Source: an uncultured Alphaproteobacteria bacterium
Lineage (GTDB): Bacteria; Pseudomonadota; Alphaproteobacteria; Rhodobacterales; Rhodobacteraceae
NCBI GenBank assembly: GCA_902586885.1
Contig: CACIJG010000002.1
Coordinates: 1 to 64,000, forward strand
Length of the DNA: 64,000 nucleotides
Direction of reading: 5' to 3'
This document shows, in pieces, positions 34,660 through 45,861 of this stretch (positions within the stretch are counted from its first letter, which is position 1; each line of letters begins with the position of its first letter). Both the position numbers and the translations under genes were made by a program. The notes beneath the pieces were generated by a model. That model saw nothing but the letters and a program-made list of their open reading frames with translations. It did no database searches and was not told where the DNA came from.

Positions 34660-37600
34660 CTAACTGCAACCTGATGTACTTCCACAGGTATTGCATTTGA
34701 GGCAAGTTCCGTTCCGAACCAGGGTGAAATTACCACATTCATTACAGGAGTCGCCTTCAAATCCTTGCATTTTTGCTTTTGCTCTCTGATTGATAGCGCC
34801 AGAATCTGCTATCGTGTCTTCAACATCTTGAATTCCTCCAGTTTGCTCTTGAGTATTTGTGTTTCCAGTTTCATTTATATCGCTGGGAAAACGTTTTCTC
34901 AAATATCCTGAACTAGAAATTTCTCTGATCATTTTTAGTGATTTCTGGGATTTATCGCTCTTATCTTCGGTTGCATATTTGCCTGTATCTACCTTGCCTC
35001 CTAGTGTGTCTAAATTATCTTCCGGTATTGAATGTGCCAAATCACTTCTATCAAGATAAGATATAGCTAGTTCTCTAAATATATAATCAAGAATAGAAGT
35101 TGCATTCCGAATTGAGTCATTACCTTGTACAAGACCTGCTGGTTCAAACCGAGTAAATGTGAAGGCCTCAACAAACTCATCCAACGGAACCCCATATTGG
35201 AGACCAACAGAAACGGCAATAGCAAAGTTATTCATCATAGCTCTGAAAGCTGCACCCTCTTTATGCATATCAATAAAAATTTCACCAAGATTTCCGTCAG
35301 AGTACTCTCCAGTTCTAAGATAAACCTTATGGCCTCCTACCACTGCTTTTTGAGTATAGCCCTTGCGCCTTTCAGGTAATTTCAATCTCGCTTTTGCAAT
35401 CTCCTTAAAAACTACCTTCTCTATTATCTTCTCCCGGATTGAATCAACAGATGTATCTCCATTTAATTCGTTGTCTTCATCATCTATTAAAGCGGAGGAC
35501 AGTGGTTGAGAGAGCTTAGATCCATCTCTATATAAAGCATTAGCTTTTACCCCTAAAGACCAACTGAGCTCGTATGCAGATTTACACTCTTCTATAGAAG
35601 CTGATCCAGGCATATTTATTGTTTTGGATATTGCACCAGAAATAAACGATTGAGCTGAAGCCATCATATATATGTGACTCTCAACTGATAAAAATCTTTT
35701 TCCTTTCTTACCGCAAGGATTTGCACAATCAAAAACGGGAAGGTCTGTGTCCTTTAGATGAGGAGCTCCTTCCAAAGTCATGGTTCCACACACAAAATCA
35801 TTTGCTTCTGCTATCTCAGCTCTGTTGAAACCTAAATGTTCAAGAAGGTTAAAACCAGGATCATTTAATTTTTCTATTGGAATTCCTAGCGTTTCTTGGC
35901 AAAAGTCTTGTCCAAGAGTCCACTGATTGAAGACAAATTTTATATCAAATGCTGTAGGTAAGGCTTCTTCTATCTTTTCTATCTCTTTCTTTGAGAATCC
36001 ATGTCCTAAAAGGGATGTAGAATTTATGTGAGGACAACCTTTTAAAGTTCCATTGCCCACAGCGTATTGAATGATCTTTGCTTTTTGCTGCTTGTTATAA
36101 CCTAATACATCAAGCCCCATTGGAACCGACTGATTTATTATTTTAAAATATCCGCCTCCAGCCAATTTTTTAAATTTTACCAGTGCAAAATCTGGTTCTA
36201 TACCAGTTGTATCACAATCCATTATTAATCCAATGGTTCCAGTTGGAGCTATTACAGTGACTTGTGCATTACGAAACCCATTCTTTTTTCCAAGCTCTAA
36301 AGCGTCCGACCAAATATTTTTTGCTATAGACACTAGCTTTTGATCTGGGCAATTTCTTACATCCAGCGGTACAGGCTTTACGTTAATTGAGTTGAAACCT
36401 GTATTTTTGCCTTCTGCTGCTATTTTATGGTTCTCAATTACTCGTAACATATGTTTTCTATTTTTTCTGTATTGCTTAAAAGCTCCCTGTTCTGCGGCTA
36501 AACGTGCGGATGTTTTATATGAAGCACCTGTCATTATTGCTGTTATTGCTCCGCAAAGAGCTCTTCCCTTTTCACTGTCATAGGAAAGGCCCATATTCAT
36601 TAATAGGCCTCCAAGGTTTGCATATCCTAAACCAAGTGTCCTATAGTCATAAGATCCTATCGCAATTTCCTTACTTGGAAATTGCGCCATCATGACTGAA
36701 ATCTCTAGGGTCAACGTCCACAAATCTACTGAGTGTATAAAACCACTGCTGTCAAATTCTCCTTGTTTAAGATATTTAAGTAAATTTATTGATGCCAAGT
36801 TACATGCTGTGTCATCCAAGAACATATACTCTGAGCAAGGGTTCGACGCTCTAATCTCTCCTCCTTCTGGACAAGTGTGCCAGGCGTTTATGGTATCATG
36901 GAATTGTATACCAGGGTCAGCACATGACCAGGCAGCATGAGATATTTGGTACCATAGTTCTCTTGCTTTAATTCTCTTGAAAGTCTTTCCATCAGTTCTT
37001 TTTAGCAATTCCCAATCTTTGTTGTTTTTAACTGCTTCCAAGAATCTGTCTGTTACTCTAACAGAATTGTTTGAGTTTTGACCTGATACTGTCAAGTAAG
37101 CCTCTGAGTCCCAGTCAGTGTCATATGTAGGAAAGTTTATTTCTTTGTAACCCTGCTTAGCATACTCCAATATTCTATTTATGTACGAATCAGGTATCAT
37201 GACCTCTCGCGCATCTTTTATTGCCTTGTGAAGAGAGTTATTTAGCTTTGGATTAGTGTTTTCGTCTTTGTTTCCTGTACCATTTTCTACTGCTGAAAAA
37301 ATCTTGTTTAGCATTTTTTCGTGTAATTTGGATCCTGCAACCAAAGCAGCAACTTTCTGTTCCTCTATCACTTTCCAGTTAATAAATTCCTCTATGTCGG
37401 GATGATCAACATCACAGATAACCATTTTAGCTGCTCTTCTTGTAGTCCCTCCCGATTTTATGGCTCCCGCAGAGCGATCTCCTATTTTCAAGAAAGACAT
37501 TAGCCCTGAGGATCTTCCTCCACCGGTAAGCTCTTCAGATTGGCCTCTTAGTGAAGAAAAATTTGTGCCTGTACCTGATCCATATTTAAATAATCTGGCC

Positions 37601-38262
37601 TCTCTTTTCCATAGATCCATTATCCCACCATCATTAACCAGGTCATCATTTATGGATTGTATAAAACAAGCATGCGGTTGAGGATGTTCATATGCAGATT
37701 CTGAAGCTTCAAGTTTCCCTGTTTTATAATCAACATAAAAATGCCCTTGGCTTGGCCCATCTACGCCATACGCCCAGTGTAAACCAGTGTTAAACCATTG
37801 AGGTGAGTTTGGAGCTCCCATTTGATTTGATAATATAAAACGCATTTCGTCAAAATATATTTCAGCATCTTTCTCACTATCAAAGTAGTTTCCTTTCCAA
37901 CCCCAGTAAGCCCAGGTCCCTACAAGCCTATTAAAAACCTGCTTTGCTGATGTTTCGCCGACATATTGTTTCCCCTTTTCAACTTTAGAAAGTGCTTGGC
38001 TATCCTCAATGCTTGGTTGCAGAAAATCTGGAACTTGATTTTCTTTAATTTTCTTCAAGCAAGTAGGAATTCCTGCTTTTCTGAAATACTTTTGCGCCAA
38101 AACATCAGCAGCTACTTGGCTCCAATTTTCAGGAACCTCGATGTTTTCAAGTTTGAAAACAACAGTACCGTCTGGATTCCTAATTTCAGAATTTGTTTTT
38201 TTGAAGGCCATATTCTCATATATGTCCTCCCCCTCTTTAGTATATTTACGCTCAAATTTCAT
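34660..38262 (-). CDS. nrdJ: Vitamin B12-dependent ribonucleotide reductase (class II)
   Basis: A 1200-residue class II reductase making deoxyribonucleotides with adenosylcobalamin, independent of oxygen. Visible: [24 protein letters not shown] (active-site Cys side), [24 protein letters not shown] with the catalytic N-x-C-x-E core, the B12/substrate-binding [19 protein letters not shown], and a C-terminal Cys-rich tail [27 protein letters not shown] that serves as the thiol swing arm/zinc ribbon. The size is typical for the alphaproteobacterial form. No class I nrdAB is present in this window. It probably has an NrdR-type site upstream. Confidence 0.94.
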   Translation of the reverse strand: MKFERKYTKEGEDIYENMAFKKTNSEIRNPDGTVVFKLENIEVPENWSQVAADVLAQKYFRKAGIPTCLKKIKENQVPDFLQPSIEDSQALSKVEKGKQYVGETSAKQVFNRLVGTWAYWGWKGNYFDSEKDAEIYFDEMRFILSNQMGAPNSPQWFNTGLHWAYGVDGPSQGHFYVDYKTGKLEASESAYEHPQPHACFIQSINDDLVNDGGIMDLWKREARLFKYGSGTGTNFSSLRGQSEELTGGGRSSGLMSFLKIGDRSAGAIKSGGTTRRAAKMVICDVDHPDIEEFINWKVIEEQKVAALVAGSKLHEKMLNKIFSAVENGTGNKDENTNPKLNNSLHKAIKDAREVMIPDSYINRILEYAKQGYKEINFPTYDTDWDSEAYLTVSGQNSNNSVRVTDRFLEAVKNNKDWELLKRTDGKTFKRIKARELWYQISHAAWSCADPGIQFHDTINAWHTCPEGGEIRASNPCSEYMFLDDTACNLASINLLKYLKQGEFDSSGFIHSVDLWTLTLEISVMMAQFPSKEIAIGSYDYRTLGLGYANLGGLLMNMGLSYDSEKGRALCGAITAIMTGASYKTSARLAAEQGAFKQYRKNRKHMLRVIENHKIAAEGKNTGFNSINVKPVPLDVRNCPDQKLVSIAKNIWSDALELGKKNGFRNAQVTVIAPTGTIGLIMDCDTTGIEPDFALVKFKKLAGGGYFKIINQSVPMGLDVLGYNKQQKAKIIQYAVGNGTLKGCPHINSTSLLGHGFSKKEIEKIEEALPTAFDIKFVFNQWTLGQDFCQETLGIPIEKLNDPGFNLLEHLGFNRAEIAEANDFVCGTMTLEGAPHLKDTDLPVFDCANPCGKKGKRFLSVESHIYMMASAQSFISGAISKTINMPGSASIEECKSAYELSWSLGVKANALYRDGSKLSQPLSSALIDDEDNELNGDTSVDSIREKIIEKVVFKEIAKARLKLPERRKGYTQKAVVGGHKVYLRTGEYSDGNLGEIFIDMHKEGAAFRAMMNNFAIAVSVGLQYGVPLDEFVEAFTFTRFEPAGLVQGNDSIRNATSILDYIFRELAISYLDRSDLAHSIPEDNLDTLGGKVDTGKYATEDKSDKSQKSLKMIREISSSGYLRKRFPSDINETGNTNTQEQTGGIQDVEDTIADSGAINQRAKAKMQGFEGDSCNECGNFTLVRNGTCLKCNTCGSTSGCS

Positions 38263-38362
38263 CTACTCGTCCCCGTTTAGCACCAGAATTCATATTATCG
38301 AAGCAACTTTCAACAGTACAAGACCTCAAAATACACCCCCTGGCAGATTAATTCGAGCTACT

Positions 38363-38374
38363 ACATCTTGATGT
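38363..38374. promoter_or_regulatory. Palindrome upstream of nrdJ, candidate NrdR box
   Basis: ACATCTTGATGT is a perfect 12-bp palindrome about 100 bases before the nrdJ start. NrdR, the regulator of ribonucleotide reductase genes, binds 16-bp dyads of related form. A single box is seen here rather than the usual pair, so the assignment is tentative. Confidence 0.3.
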
Positions 38375-38547
38375 TGAAGTTAACTTACCTACAACTTGCG
38401 CTAAAAATATAGTTGTGGTCAACAAAAAAAATTCAAAAAAAACTTTTTTTTTTTATTGACACCCTGTTACTCCAAGATTTTTTTGTCTTGATAAGAAATA
38501 TCCCTACATTTTATCTAATAATAATAATTTTTTGCGAATCAGATTTA

Positions 38548-38624
38548 TGGTCGGGGCGGCGAGATTCGAACTCACGACCTACGGTACCCAAAACCGTCGC
38601 GCTACCAGGCTGCGCCACGCCCCG
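38548..38624 (-). tRNA. tRNA-Pro (anticodon TGG)
   Basis: On the minus strand CGGGGCG pairs with CGCCCCG, with an encoded ACCA. The D-arm is GCGCAGCCTGGTAGCGC, the anticodon stem ACGGT/ACCGT holds TTTGGGT (anticodon TGG), and the T-loop has TTCGAAT. 77 nucleotides. It lies alone between nrdJ and the cold-shock gene. Confidence 0.95.
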
Positions 38625-38706
38625 CGAATCATCAAATTTTGCCTAGACTACAACAACCTACGAAAATTTTCACTTAATTGTTTTCCACAATAAATAGATA
38701 CTTTTA

Positions 38707-39207
38707 TCAAGAAATATTATCCCATGCGTATATTGATCCAGCCATCTTCCCTCTAGGCCCATCAACTACCTGTAGAACAATTGCCTCACCAGCCTGAAGG
38801 TCAGAAAATCCAAAATGTCTAATTACTTCCATATGGAGAAATATATCTTCTTGTGATTTAAAAACGTTTGCAAAACCGAATCCTTTAGCTTTATCAAACC
38901 ATTTTACCCTTGCTGGAACCATTTCTTTGCCAGAAACGTCAGGTATTCCAAATTCTTCGCCTTCCTCAATTGTGTCAACTATATCTGCAGGCGTCTCTAG
39001 ATTGTGAATAATCGAGACTTGCCTACCCTTATCAGTTTCCTGTACATCAAATTCAACGATGGTGCCCTCAACAACTGAACCTCTACCAAAATTACGTAAA
39101 ACGTTAGCGTGGAGCAGTACATCGCCTTTATCGTCATCAACTAATAGAAAACCGAAACCTTTAGAGGAGTCAAACCACTTTACTCGACCTTTAAGATTAG
39201 AACTCAA
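38707..39207 (-). CDS. Cold-shock protein with two cold-shock domains
   Basis: A 166-residue protein with two RNA-binding beta-barrel domains: GRVKWFDSSKGFGFLLVDD (residues 7-25) and ARVKWFDKAKGFGFANVFK (~97-115), each holding the RNP1 motif KGFGF. The second RNP2 reads DIFLHMEVIRHFG. Such double-CSD proteins are common in alphaproteobacteria and act as RNA chaperones. The linker is acidic (TIEEGEEFG). It is followed by the tRNA-Pro gene on the same strand. Confidence 0.9.
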   Translation of the reverse strand: MSSNLKGRVKWFDSSKGFGFLLVDDDKGDVLLHANVLRNFGRGSVVEGTIVEFDVQETDKGRQVSIIHNLETPADIVDTIEEGEEFGIPDVSGKEMVPARVKWFDKAKGFGFANVFKSQEDIFLHMEVIRHFGFSDLQAGEAIVLQVVDGPRGKMAGSIYAWDNIS

Positions 39208-39281
39208 ACCAAAACTCCTAAAAGCTCTTCAAATTTTGCTTGCAAATTGTATCACTATTTTAAAGAAAAGACAGTAAAGAA

Positions 39282-39893
39282 TTATGGATTTAGTCTCATA
39301 GACTCCCAATCACTTTGGTTTTTCGATTTTTTCCATAAAAATCTGTCATGCAATCGATATTGCCCCTCTGCCCAAAATTCAAATTCTGTAGGTTTAATAC
39401 GAAATCCCCCCCAAAAATCTGGCCTCGGAATTTCATTCTGAAATCGATCTTTAAATTTCTTCCAACGATCTAGTAGTTCTTGTCTGCTTTCCAATTCACT
39501 ACTTTGCCTTGATGCCCAAGCTCCTATTTTTGACCCTTCTGGTCTATCATTAAAATAATTATCGGCAAGCGAGCCGTTTTCTTTTTCAATCAAACCTCTT
39601 ACTCTTACCTGCCTTTTAAGTGATTTCCAGTGGATATTAAATGCTACTTTTTTTGAATTCAACAATTCGTTACCCTTGTTTGAAGAGTAATTTGTAAAGA
39701 ACACAAAACTTTCTTTATCAATAATCCTTAAAAGTACTATCCTAACATTTGGCATACCATTTTCATCTACAGAAGCCAATGCCATTGCTTCGGGATCAGA
39801 TATCTCTTTCTCCTTAGCTTCAGTCAGCCATCTTTTAAAAATATCAAAGGGAGTATCTCCTGAAAACAGTTCTTTATCAAAATTATTATCCAT
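39282..39893 (-). CDS. pdxH: Pyridoxamine 5'-phosphate oxidase
   Basis: A 203-residue FMN enzyme that oxidises pyridoxamine or pyridoxine phosphate to pyridoxal phosphate, the last step of vitamin B6 synthesis and salvage. Motifs: PNVRIVLLRIIDKESFVFFTNYSS, the FMN-binding region with Arg; KKVAFNIHWKSLKRQVRVRG; and the C-terminal WGGFRIKPTEFEFWAEGQYRLHDR. The length is normal. Divergent from fabI with about 100 bases of gap, which must contain both promoters. Confidence 0.93.
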   Translation of the reverse strand: MDNNFDKELFSGDTPFDIFKRWLTEAKEKEISDPEAMALASVDENGMPNVRIVLLRIIDKESFVFFTNYSSNKGNELLNSKKVAFNIHWKSLKRQVRVRGLIEKENGSLADNYFNDRPEGSKIGAWASRQSSELESRQELLDRWKKFKDRFQNEIPRPDFWGGFRIKPTEFEFWAEGQYRLHDRFLWKKSKNQSDWESMRLNP

Positions 39894-39997
39894 GATATTC
39901 CCTAATTAAATGTAATTAGAAATATAGTTTTATTTAAAAGAAGTCTATATTTCGATATTATAGTAAATATTATTTAGAATTAAAGGGAGTTGAGTAA

Positions 39998-40813
39998 ATG
40001 GCATTGATGTCAGGTAAAAAAGGACTGATTATGGGTGTTGCAAACGATAGATCTATAGCATGGGGTATAGCTCAAGCCTGCAAACAGCAAGGAGCTCAAT
40101 TAGCTTTCACATATCAAGGAGAGGCTCTAAAAAAAAGAGTTAAACCATTAGCAGAGACAGTTGGATCGAATATTCTTTTAGAGTGTGATGTATCAAAAAG
40201 CACTTCAATAAAAAAAGCTTTTGCAGAATTAAAGGAGAGCTGGACCTCTCTTGACTTTATTGTCCACGCAATTGGATTTTCTGATAAAAGTGAATTGAGG
40301 GGCAGATATCTCGATACATCAAAAGATAATTTTCTTACTACTATGGATATTTCTGTTTATTCATTTACTGCTGTTACTCAAGAAGCAGAAAAGTTGATGA
40401 CTAATGGCGGTTCGGTATTAACACTTACATATTATGGATCCGAAAAAGTTTTACCTCATTACAATGTTATGGGGGTTGCAAAAGCAGCTCTTGAAGCTTC
40501 GGTAAGATATATGGCAATGGATTTGGGGAAAAAAAACATTAGGGTTAATGCTATCTCTGCGGGAACAGTAAAAACCCTAGCGGCTTCAGGCATTGGGGAT
40601 TTTAGATATATTATGAAATGGAATGAGTTAAACTCGCCTTTGCGACGAAATGTAACCCAAACAGAAGTTGGAAATGCTGCAATGTTTATTTTATCTGACC
40701 TTTCTTCAGGGATTACGGGCGAAAATTTGCACGTTGATGCCGGTTATAACATAGTAGGAATGAAGGCAGAAGATGCCCCTGATATAGACGTAGTTACAGG
40801 AAGAAAAGGATAG
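39998..40813 (+). CDS. fabI: Enoyl-[acyl-carrier-protein] reductase (NADH)
   Basis: A 271-residue short-chain dehydrogenase-like enzyme completing each fatty-acid elongation cycle. It has the FabI nucleotide-binding start MGVANDRSIAWGIAQA, the substrate segment HAIGFSDKSELRGRY, and the catalytic pair in HYNVMGVAKAALE (Tyr-x6-Lys). The C-terminus GENLHVDAGYNIVGM is typical. GGGAG lies 8 bases before the ATG. It heads a plus-strand run with gpt, mazG, fur and eno; the gap to gpt is 6 bases. Confidence 0.94.
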   Translation: MALMSGKKGLIMGVANDRSIAWGIAQACKQQGAQLAFTYQGEALKKRVKPLAETVGSNILLECDVSKSTSIKKAFAELKESWTSLDFIVHAIGFSDKSELRGRYLDTSKDNFLTTMDISVYSFTAVTQEAEKLMTNGGSVLTLTYYGSEKVLPHYNVMGVAKAALEASVRYMAMDLGKKNIRVNAISAGTVKTLAASGIGDFRYIMKWNELNSPLRRNVTQTEVGNAAMFILSDLSSGITGENLHVDAGYNIVGMKAEDAPDIDVVTGRKG

Positions 40814-40819
40814 TATTCA

Positions 40820-41320
40820 ATGGAGAAGTTACCTCACGAAAAAGGCTTTCACATTTCTTGGGAACAAATACATCGTGACTCAAGAGCTCTAGCATGGAGA
40901 CTTGAAAATATAGTTCCCGATGCTGGTGCCTGGCAAACTGTTGTCGCTGTCACAAGAGGAGGTATGGTTCCTAGCATGATCATAGCAAGAGAATTGGATA
41001 TAAGAGTCGTCGAGACAATAAGCGTAAAGTCATACGACCATCAAGTACAAACTGATGCAAATATTCTTAAATTCCCAAGTGAAAGGTATCTAGGAAACGG
41101 AGAGAATATTTTAATCATCGATGATTTGGTGGATACCGGAAAGACTTTTCATACAATCAGGAACCATTATCCTAAAGCTCATTATGCCGCCGTTTATGCA
41201 AAACCAAAGGGCAAAGAGGTAATAGATACTTTTATCACAGAAGTAAGCCAAGATACATGGATATTTTTTCCTTGGGATATGGCATTACAATACGTGGCGC
41301 CTTTCAAAGGAGAAGGCTAG
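40820..41320 (+). CDS. gpt: Xanthine phosphoribosyltransferase
   Basis: A 166-residue purine salvage enzyme that turns xanthine (and guanine) into the nucleotide with PRPP. It shows the PRPP loop [17 protein letters not shown] (~residues 95-111) and [19 protein letters not shown] (~41-59). [18 protein letters not shown] at the start is the family's N-terminal hallmark. Close-packed between fabI and mazG, it is likely co-transcribed with both. Confidence 0.92.
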   Translation: MEKLPHEKGFHISWEQIHRDSRALAWRLENIVPDAGAWQTVVAVTRGGMVPSMIIARELDIRVVETISVKSYDHQVQTDANILKFPSERYLGNGENILIIDDLVDTGKTFHTIRNHYPKAHYAAVYAKPKGKEVIDTFITEVSQDTWIFFPWDMALQYVAPFKGEG

Positions 41321-41350
41321 AAAACCTCTTTTTTTAAGAGATGAAAGATA

Positions 41351-42199
41351 ATGAATTCAAAAAACTCGACAAAAATTTATGATAAAGATATTGGGATTGA
41401 GAGACTTCTAGAGCTTATTAAGGTTCTAAGAGACCCCAAAACCGGATGCCCTTGGGATGTTTCACAAGATCATAAAAGCATTGCCCACTATTGTATTGAG
41501 GAAGCATATGAACTGGAAGACGCTATTCTTCAAGAGGACACAAACTCTATAAAAAAGGAGCTCGGAGATATTCTTTTCCAAGTGATATTTCATTCTAATT
41601 TAGCTGAACAAAATAATACCTTTTCTTTTGATGACATAATTCAAACAGTATGTGACAAAATGATTTTCAGACATCCACACGTTTTTAATAAGATGGGGAA
41701 TAGGCAATCAGAATTATCTTCTGAAGAGATTGAAAAAAACTGGGAGAAACTGAAGAAAATTGAAAGAGATAACGCATCATTCTCCGAGAAGGAAAATTTA
41801 TTTGTTGATATTCCTAATAATTTGCCTGCTCTCTCAAGAGCTACCAAGATGCAACAACGAGCCTCAGAACTTGAATATGACTTTCCAACGATAGAAGATG
41901 CATTAAACAAAATTCATGAAGAAATAAGTGAGTTAAAGGAGGTACTTAATATAAAAGACTCTAGACGTATTGAAGAAGAGATAGGGGATATCTTGTTCAG
42001 TTTAGCAAACCTGTCACGTAAATTGAGTTTAGAACCCGAAAAAGCGCTTAGGCTTTCTACAGATAAATTTGCGGTTAGGATTAACTCTGCTCTTGCTCAC
42101 ATAAAAAAAGAAAATCTAACCAAAACTGAATTAGATAGCAAGGAATTAGATAAAATTTGGAATTTGGTAAAAAGAGAGCAAGGTAGAAAAAATGAGTAA
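41351..42199 (+). CDS. mazG: Nucleoside triphosphate pyrophosphohydrolase MazG
   Basis: A 282-residue protein with two tandem MazG domains. Each has the metal-binding E-rich helix set: YCIEEAYELEDAI then ELGDILFQVIFHSNLAE in the first, and HEEISELKEVL then EEIGDILFSLANLSRKL in the second. It hydrolyses non-canonical or damaged NTPs to the monophosphate. The stop overlaps the fur start by 8 bases (sharing ATGAG), a sign of translational coupling. Confidence 0.93.
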   Translation: MNSKNSTKIYDKDIGIERLLELIKVLRDPKTGCPWDVSQDHKSIAHYCIEEAYELEDAILQEDTNSIKKELGDILFQVIFHSNLAEQNNTFSFDDIIQTVCDKMIFRHPHVFNKMGNRQSELSSEEIEKNWEKLKKIERDNASFSEKENLFVDIPNNLPALSRATKMQQRASELEYDFPTIEDALNKIHEEISELKEVLNIKDSRRIEEEIGDILFSLANLSRKLSLEPEKALRLSTDKFAVRINSALAHIKKENLTKTELDSKELDKIWNLVKREQGRKNE

Positions 42200-42605
42200 T
42201 ATAACCATTGAAGAAAGATGTAAAAAAGCGGGGATTAGGATTACTGGCCAAAGAAAACTGATCATAGAAGTACTCCAAAAATCTAAAGATCACCCAGATG
42301 TTGAAGAATTGTTCAAGCGGGCAAACGCAATTAACAGCAAGGTTTCGATAGCCACAGTGTATAGAACAGTTAGGTTGCTCCAAGACACTGGAATATTGTC
42401 AAGGCTTGAATTTAATGATGGAAAATCTCGATTTGAAGATGCAGTAAGAAAGCACCACGATCATTTAATTGATATAGACTCTGGTGAAGTTATAGAGTTC
42501 GTGGATAATGAAATTGAAACAATTCAAAATAAGATTGCTGAAAGACTAGGCTTTCATTTAGTTGGCCATAAACTTGAGTTATATGGGAAAAGGAATGAAA
42601 AATAA
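42192..42605 (+). CDS. fur: Fur-family metal-responsive transcriptional repressor
   Basis: A 137-residue Fur-type regulator. The winged helix contains [21 protein letters not shown] (~residues 50-70), and the metal site is [16 protein letters not shown] (~93-108). The CxxC pairs found in many Fur/Zur proteins are absent (DIDSG instead of CLDCG), as in alphaproteobacterial Fur/Mur proteins that sense Fe or Mn. Which metal is not decidable. The gene overlaps mazG at its start and eno by 11 bases at its end. Confidence 0.9.
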   Translation: MSNITIEERCKKAGIRITGQRKLIIEVLQKSKDHPDVEELFKRANAINSKVSIATVYRTVRLLQDTGILSRLEFNDGKSRFEDAVRKHHDHLIDIDSGEVIEFVDNEIETIQNKIAERLGFHLVGHKLELYGKRNEK

Positions 42606-43884
42606 CATAAAGGAAATAATTGGTCGTGAAATTATTGATAGTAGAGGCAATCCTACTGTTGAAGTAGATGTCATATTACAGAATGGCTATTTTGGTAGAG
42701 CGTCCGTTCCCTCTGGTGCTTCCACCGGAAGCTACGAATCTATAGAAATAAGAGACTCTGGAAAAAGATTTTCGGGGAAAGGAGTGATGAAAGCTGTCGA
42801 AAATATCAATACGCATATCAAAGAATGTCTAATTAATGAAAATTCTATGGATCAACAGAGAATAGATAGCTTAATGATCGAACTGGATGGCACAGCTAAT
42901 AAGTCTAAGTTAGGAGGCAATGCCACCTTGGGTGTATCACTTGCTGTTTCTCGAGCAGCTGCTTGCTCTTCTGGCAAGAGCCTTTACCGATATCTGAGCC
43001 AAAGCAATAAGTTTAGCCTACCTGTACCTCTAATGAATATACTTAATGGAGGCCAGCATGCAGATAACACAATTGATTTTCAGGAATTTATGATTATGCC
43101 AGTGGGAGCCTCATCTTTAAAAGAAGCGGTGCAAATGTCATGTGAGGTTTTTCATGAACTAAAAACAAGTCTTAACACAAAAGGTCTAAGTACAAATGTT
43201 GGAGACGAAGGAGGTTTTGCTCCTGAGATATCAAGCTCAAAAGAAGCCATAGAGCTTATTTTAAAAGCAATAAATACTTGTGGGTATACCGCAGAGAAAG
43301 ATTTTGTACTGGCATTGGATTGTGCGGCAACAGAATACCACAAAGACAAAAAATATATACTTACAGGAGAAGATAAAATTTTATCCTCTGAAGAAAAAGT
43401 GATTGAGCTCCAGAAACTCTGCAACAAGTATCCAATATTTTCGATCGAAGATGGACTGGCTGAGGACGACTGGAAAGGTTGGAGCTTGTTAACTAATTCT
43501 CTTGGTGAAAAAATCCAACTTGTGGGAGATGACCTATTTGTAACAAACGTCGAAAGACTTCAAAAAGGTATCAATGAGAAAGTAGCCAATGCAATTCTTA
43601 TAAAACCAAATCAAATAGGAACGCTCACGGAAACCATAGCTACAATAACTCTCGCGAAAAAAAATGGTTACCAATGTGTAATGTCACACAGATCAGGTGA
43701 GACAGAAGATACTTTCATAGCAGATTTAGCTGTGGCAACAAATTGTAGTCAGATAAAAGCTGGCTCACTTTCGAGAACTGACCGATTGGCTAAATATAAT
43801 CAACTTATAAGAATTGAAGAAGAGTTAAGAGGTAAATCAAATTACATTGGAAATAATATTCCAATTAACAACAGAATTTTATAG
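42595..43884 (+). CDS. eno: Enolase
   Basis: A 429-residue glycolytic enzyme interconverting 2-phosphoglycerate and phosphoenolpyruvate. It shows [14 protein letters not shown] near the start, the magnesium-binding [14 protein letters not shown] (~281-294), the signature [14 protein letters not shown] (~333-346) and [17 protein letters not shown]. The track start at 42562 is too early: family alignment and GGGAAAAGGA just upstream favour ATG 42595. The stop overlaps the convergent plsC stop by 6 bases. Confidence 0.95.
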   Translation: MKNNIKEIIGREIIDSRGNPTVEVDVILQNGYFGRASVPSGASTGSYESIEIRDSGKRFSGKGVMKAVENINTHIKECLINENSMDQQRIDSLMIELDGTANKSKLGGNATLGVSLAVSRAAACSSGKSLYRYLSQSNKFSLPVPLMNILNGGQHADNTIDFQEFMIMPVGASSLKEAVQMSCEVFHELKTSLNTKGLSTNVGDEGGFAPEISSSKEAIELILKAINTCGYTAEKDFVLALDCAATEYHKDKKYILTGEDKILSSEEKVIELQKLCNKYPIFSIEDGLAEDDWKGWSLLTNSLGEKIQLVGDDLFVTNVERLQKGINEKVANAILIKPNQIGTLTETIATITLAKKNGYQCVMSHRSGETEDTFIADLAVATNCSQIKAGSLSRTDRLAKYNQLIRIEEELRGKSNYIGNNIPINNRIL

Positions 43885-44640
43885 AATCAATTTTTCTCTA
43901 ATCATATTGAAACAAGCCAAAGATAAGTCTTTTCTACCTTTAAAATTTTTTAAAAACAAAGGTTCATGAAAAATTATCTCAACACTACCAGACTTCGAGT
44001 TCTTTATTATTTTTTTTATATTTCTAAAAATCGTATCATCTTCACTCCAAAAACTATAAAAACCAGCTTGTTCTTCTAATGGTGCAGTATATTTTAAAGT
44101 TATAGGCTGGATAGATCTATCAAAAAAATCCTGGTTATCTTTTGGAAAACAAACTGAAAAAAGTGACGACTTAAATGGCTTAACATCTAAACCATCGGTA
44201 CTCGTGCCTTCAGGAAAAAAACAGAGGCTCTGTCCCTTGGTTAAATAGCTTTCTAATAGATTTTTTTGCTGAAGTGCACCCAGAGATCTTCTTTCTATAA
44301 AAATAGTTTTAGCTAAAATTGCTAAAATGCCTAAACCAGGCCAAGACTTTACCTCAATCTTTGACACGAAAACAATATCCAGTAATGCGTTCAAAACTAA
44401 AATATCTATCCAGGATACGTGATTGGATACGTAAACCAGACATTTTCGGCGTTGACCAGAAATTTTTAATTTTATTCCAACAATTTTCAATACCAATAGA
44501 GACCAAATCTTTTTGGTATACAACATTATCAATTTTGAGATAGTTAATCTACCGATCAAGAAAGCTGGAAGATAAATTGGGAGCAAACAGACAGTTAAAA
44601 AAAGAAAAAAGATTAATCTTTTGTAAAGGTTAAACGACAT
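43879..44640 (-). CDS. 1-acyl-sn-glycerol-3-phosphate acyltransferase (PlsC-like)
   Basis: A 253-residue membrane enzyme adding the second acyl chain in phosphatidate synthesis. It has two N-terminal hydrophobic segments, the catalytic HxxxxD motif in [13 protein letters not shown] (~residues 71-83), and the glycerol-phosphate-binding FPEGTSTDG (~142-150). Members also include ornithine-lipid O-acyltransferases (OlsA), which I cannot exclude. It lies last in a minus-strand group with gamma carbonic anhydrase, gmk, serB and DAHP synthase. Confidence 0.85.
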   Translation of the reverse strand: MSFNLYKRLIFFLFLTVCLLPIYLPAFLIGRLTISKLIMLYTKKIWSLLVLKIVGIKLKISGQRRKCLVYVSNHVSWIDILVLNALLDIVFVSKIEVKSWPGLGILAILAKTIFIERRSLGALQQKNLLESYLTKGQSLCFFPEGTSTDGLDVKPFKSSLFSVCFPKDNQDFFDRSIQPITLKYTAPLEEQAGFYSFWSEDDTIFRNIKKIIKNSKSGSVEIIFHEPLFLKNFKGRKDLSLACFNMIREKLIL

Positions 44641-44653
44641 TCTTTTCTTTTTT

Positions 44654-45193
44654 TTATTCTAACGATAGAGTTTTGAGGGATTTTTTGAACCTCTTCATAT
44701 TTTCACGATACCATAAAGAAGATTGAGTTATTCCATAAATTTCTTTTTTAGTTAGCTCTCTAACAACTTTTGCGGGTGATCCCATTATCAAAGAGTTTTC
44801 CGGAAATGTTTTGCCTTCAGTAACCAAAGAGTTTGCTCCAACCAAACAATTTTCTTTTATACGAGCACCATTTAAAACTGTAGCTCCCATTCCAATAAGG
44901 CTATTATCCTCAACAATACACCCATGAAGCATCGCTTTATGCCCTATGGTGCAATTCTTTCCAATCTTTATTGGGAAACCTAGATCTGTATGAAGAACCG
45001 AGTTTTCCTGAATATTTGAATCTGTCCCAATGTTTACTATTTCATTATCTCCTCTAATAGTTGTCCCAAACCAAACAGAGGTGCCTTCCCCTAAAACTAC
45101 ATTACCAATAACAAAGGTTCCGGGCGCTATCCAACAATCTCCACTTTCTGGCAAAGTAGGGCAGATGCCTTCCAATTCGAATACTTGATTCAT
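44654..45193 (-). CDS. Gamma-class carbonic anhydrase family protein
   Basis: A 179-residue left-handed beta-helix protein. Hexapeptide-type repeats run through residues 25-130 (GNVVLGEGTSVWFGTTIRGD). The three zinc ligands of the gamma carbonic anhydrase family are present: His in NSVLHTDLG and two in IGHKAMLHGC. Biochemical activity in this family varies. Its start ATG overlaps the gmk stop by one base. Confidence 0.88.
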   Translation of the reverse strand: MNQVFELEGICPTLPESGDCWIAPGTFVIGNVVLGEGTSVWFGTTIRGDNEIVNIGTDSNIQENSVLHTDLGFPIKIGKNCTIGHKAMLHGCIVEDNSLIGMGATVLNGARIKENCLVGANSLVTEGKTFPENSLIMGSPAKVVRELTKKEIYGITQSSLWYRENMKRFKKSLKTLSLE

Positions 45194-45831
45194 TATTTTA
45201 TCTCCAAAAACTCATTATTAAGAGAAGTAACAAAATCTTTCATTCCTATATTCCTAGAAAGCCTGGTCTTCTCAACAGAAATAATTGATTTTATTGCTTT
45301 TAATGTTTCTTTAAAGCTCCTATTAATCAATACATAATTATATTCGTTCCAATGCATTATTTCACTCATAGATTTTTCCATTCTAGATTTTACGGTGTCT
45401 CTCGAGTCTTGATCTCTCTCCAACAAGCGTCTTCTCAACTCTTTAATCGATGGTGGCAAAATAAAAATAGATACAGCTGACTTCTTCAAAACTGACTCTC
45501 GTATTTGTTTGCCTCCTTGCCAGTCGACATCAAAGATCAGATCCTTTCCTGCCTCTAAAAGATTATTTACTGGGGCTATAGGTGTGCCGTAAAGGTTTCC
45601 AAAAACCTCTGCCCATTCAAGAAATTCATTGTGTTTTTTTTTCATTTCAAACGTTTCACTGGTAACAAAGTGATACTCACGGCCATTTTTTTCTCCTGGC
45701 CTTGGTTTACGAGTAGTAGCAGAAACAGAAAAGGACAAGTTTTTATTATCGTTAACCAACGCTTGAGCAAGACTTGTTTTCCCTGCACCTGACGGAGAAG
45801 ACAAAATTATCAAAATACCTTGTTTTTCCAA
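45193..45831 (-). CDS. gmk: Guanylate kinase
   Basis: A 212-residue enzyme phosphorylating GMP to GDP. The P-loop SSPSGAGKTSLAQ (~residues 11-23), the GMP-binding SATTRKPRPGEKNGREYHFV and the catalytic VDWQGGKQIRE all match. The size is standard. It overlaps the carbonic anhydrase gene downstream by one base; serB lies 30 bases upstream. Confidence 0.95.
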   Translation of the reverse strand: MEKQGILIILSSPSGAGKTSLAQALVNDNKNLSFSVSATTRKPRPGEKNGREYHFVTSETFEMKKKHNEFLEWAEVFGNLYGTPIAPVNNLLEAGKDLIFDVDWQGGKQIRESVLKKSAVSIFILPPSIKELRRRLLERDQDSRDTVKSRMEKSMSEIMHWNEYNYVLINRSFKETLKAIKSIISVEKTRLSRNIGMKDFVTSLNNEFLEIK

Positions 45832-45861
45832 TGAATAAATTCCCTTAAAAATTTAATGTTT

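Noticed and set aside
38413-38646. 77-residue ORF on the plus strand
   Set aside because: Its second half runs antisense through tRNA-Pro, and the rest is poly-A/T sequence.
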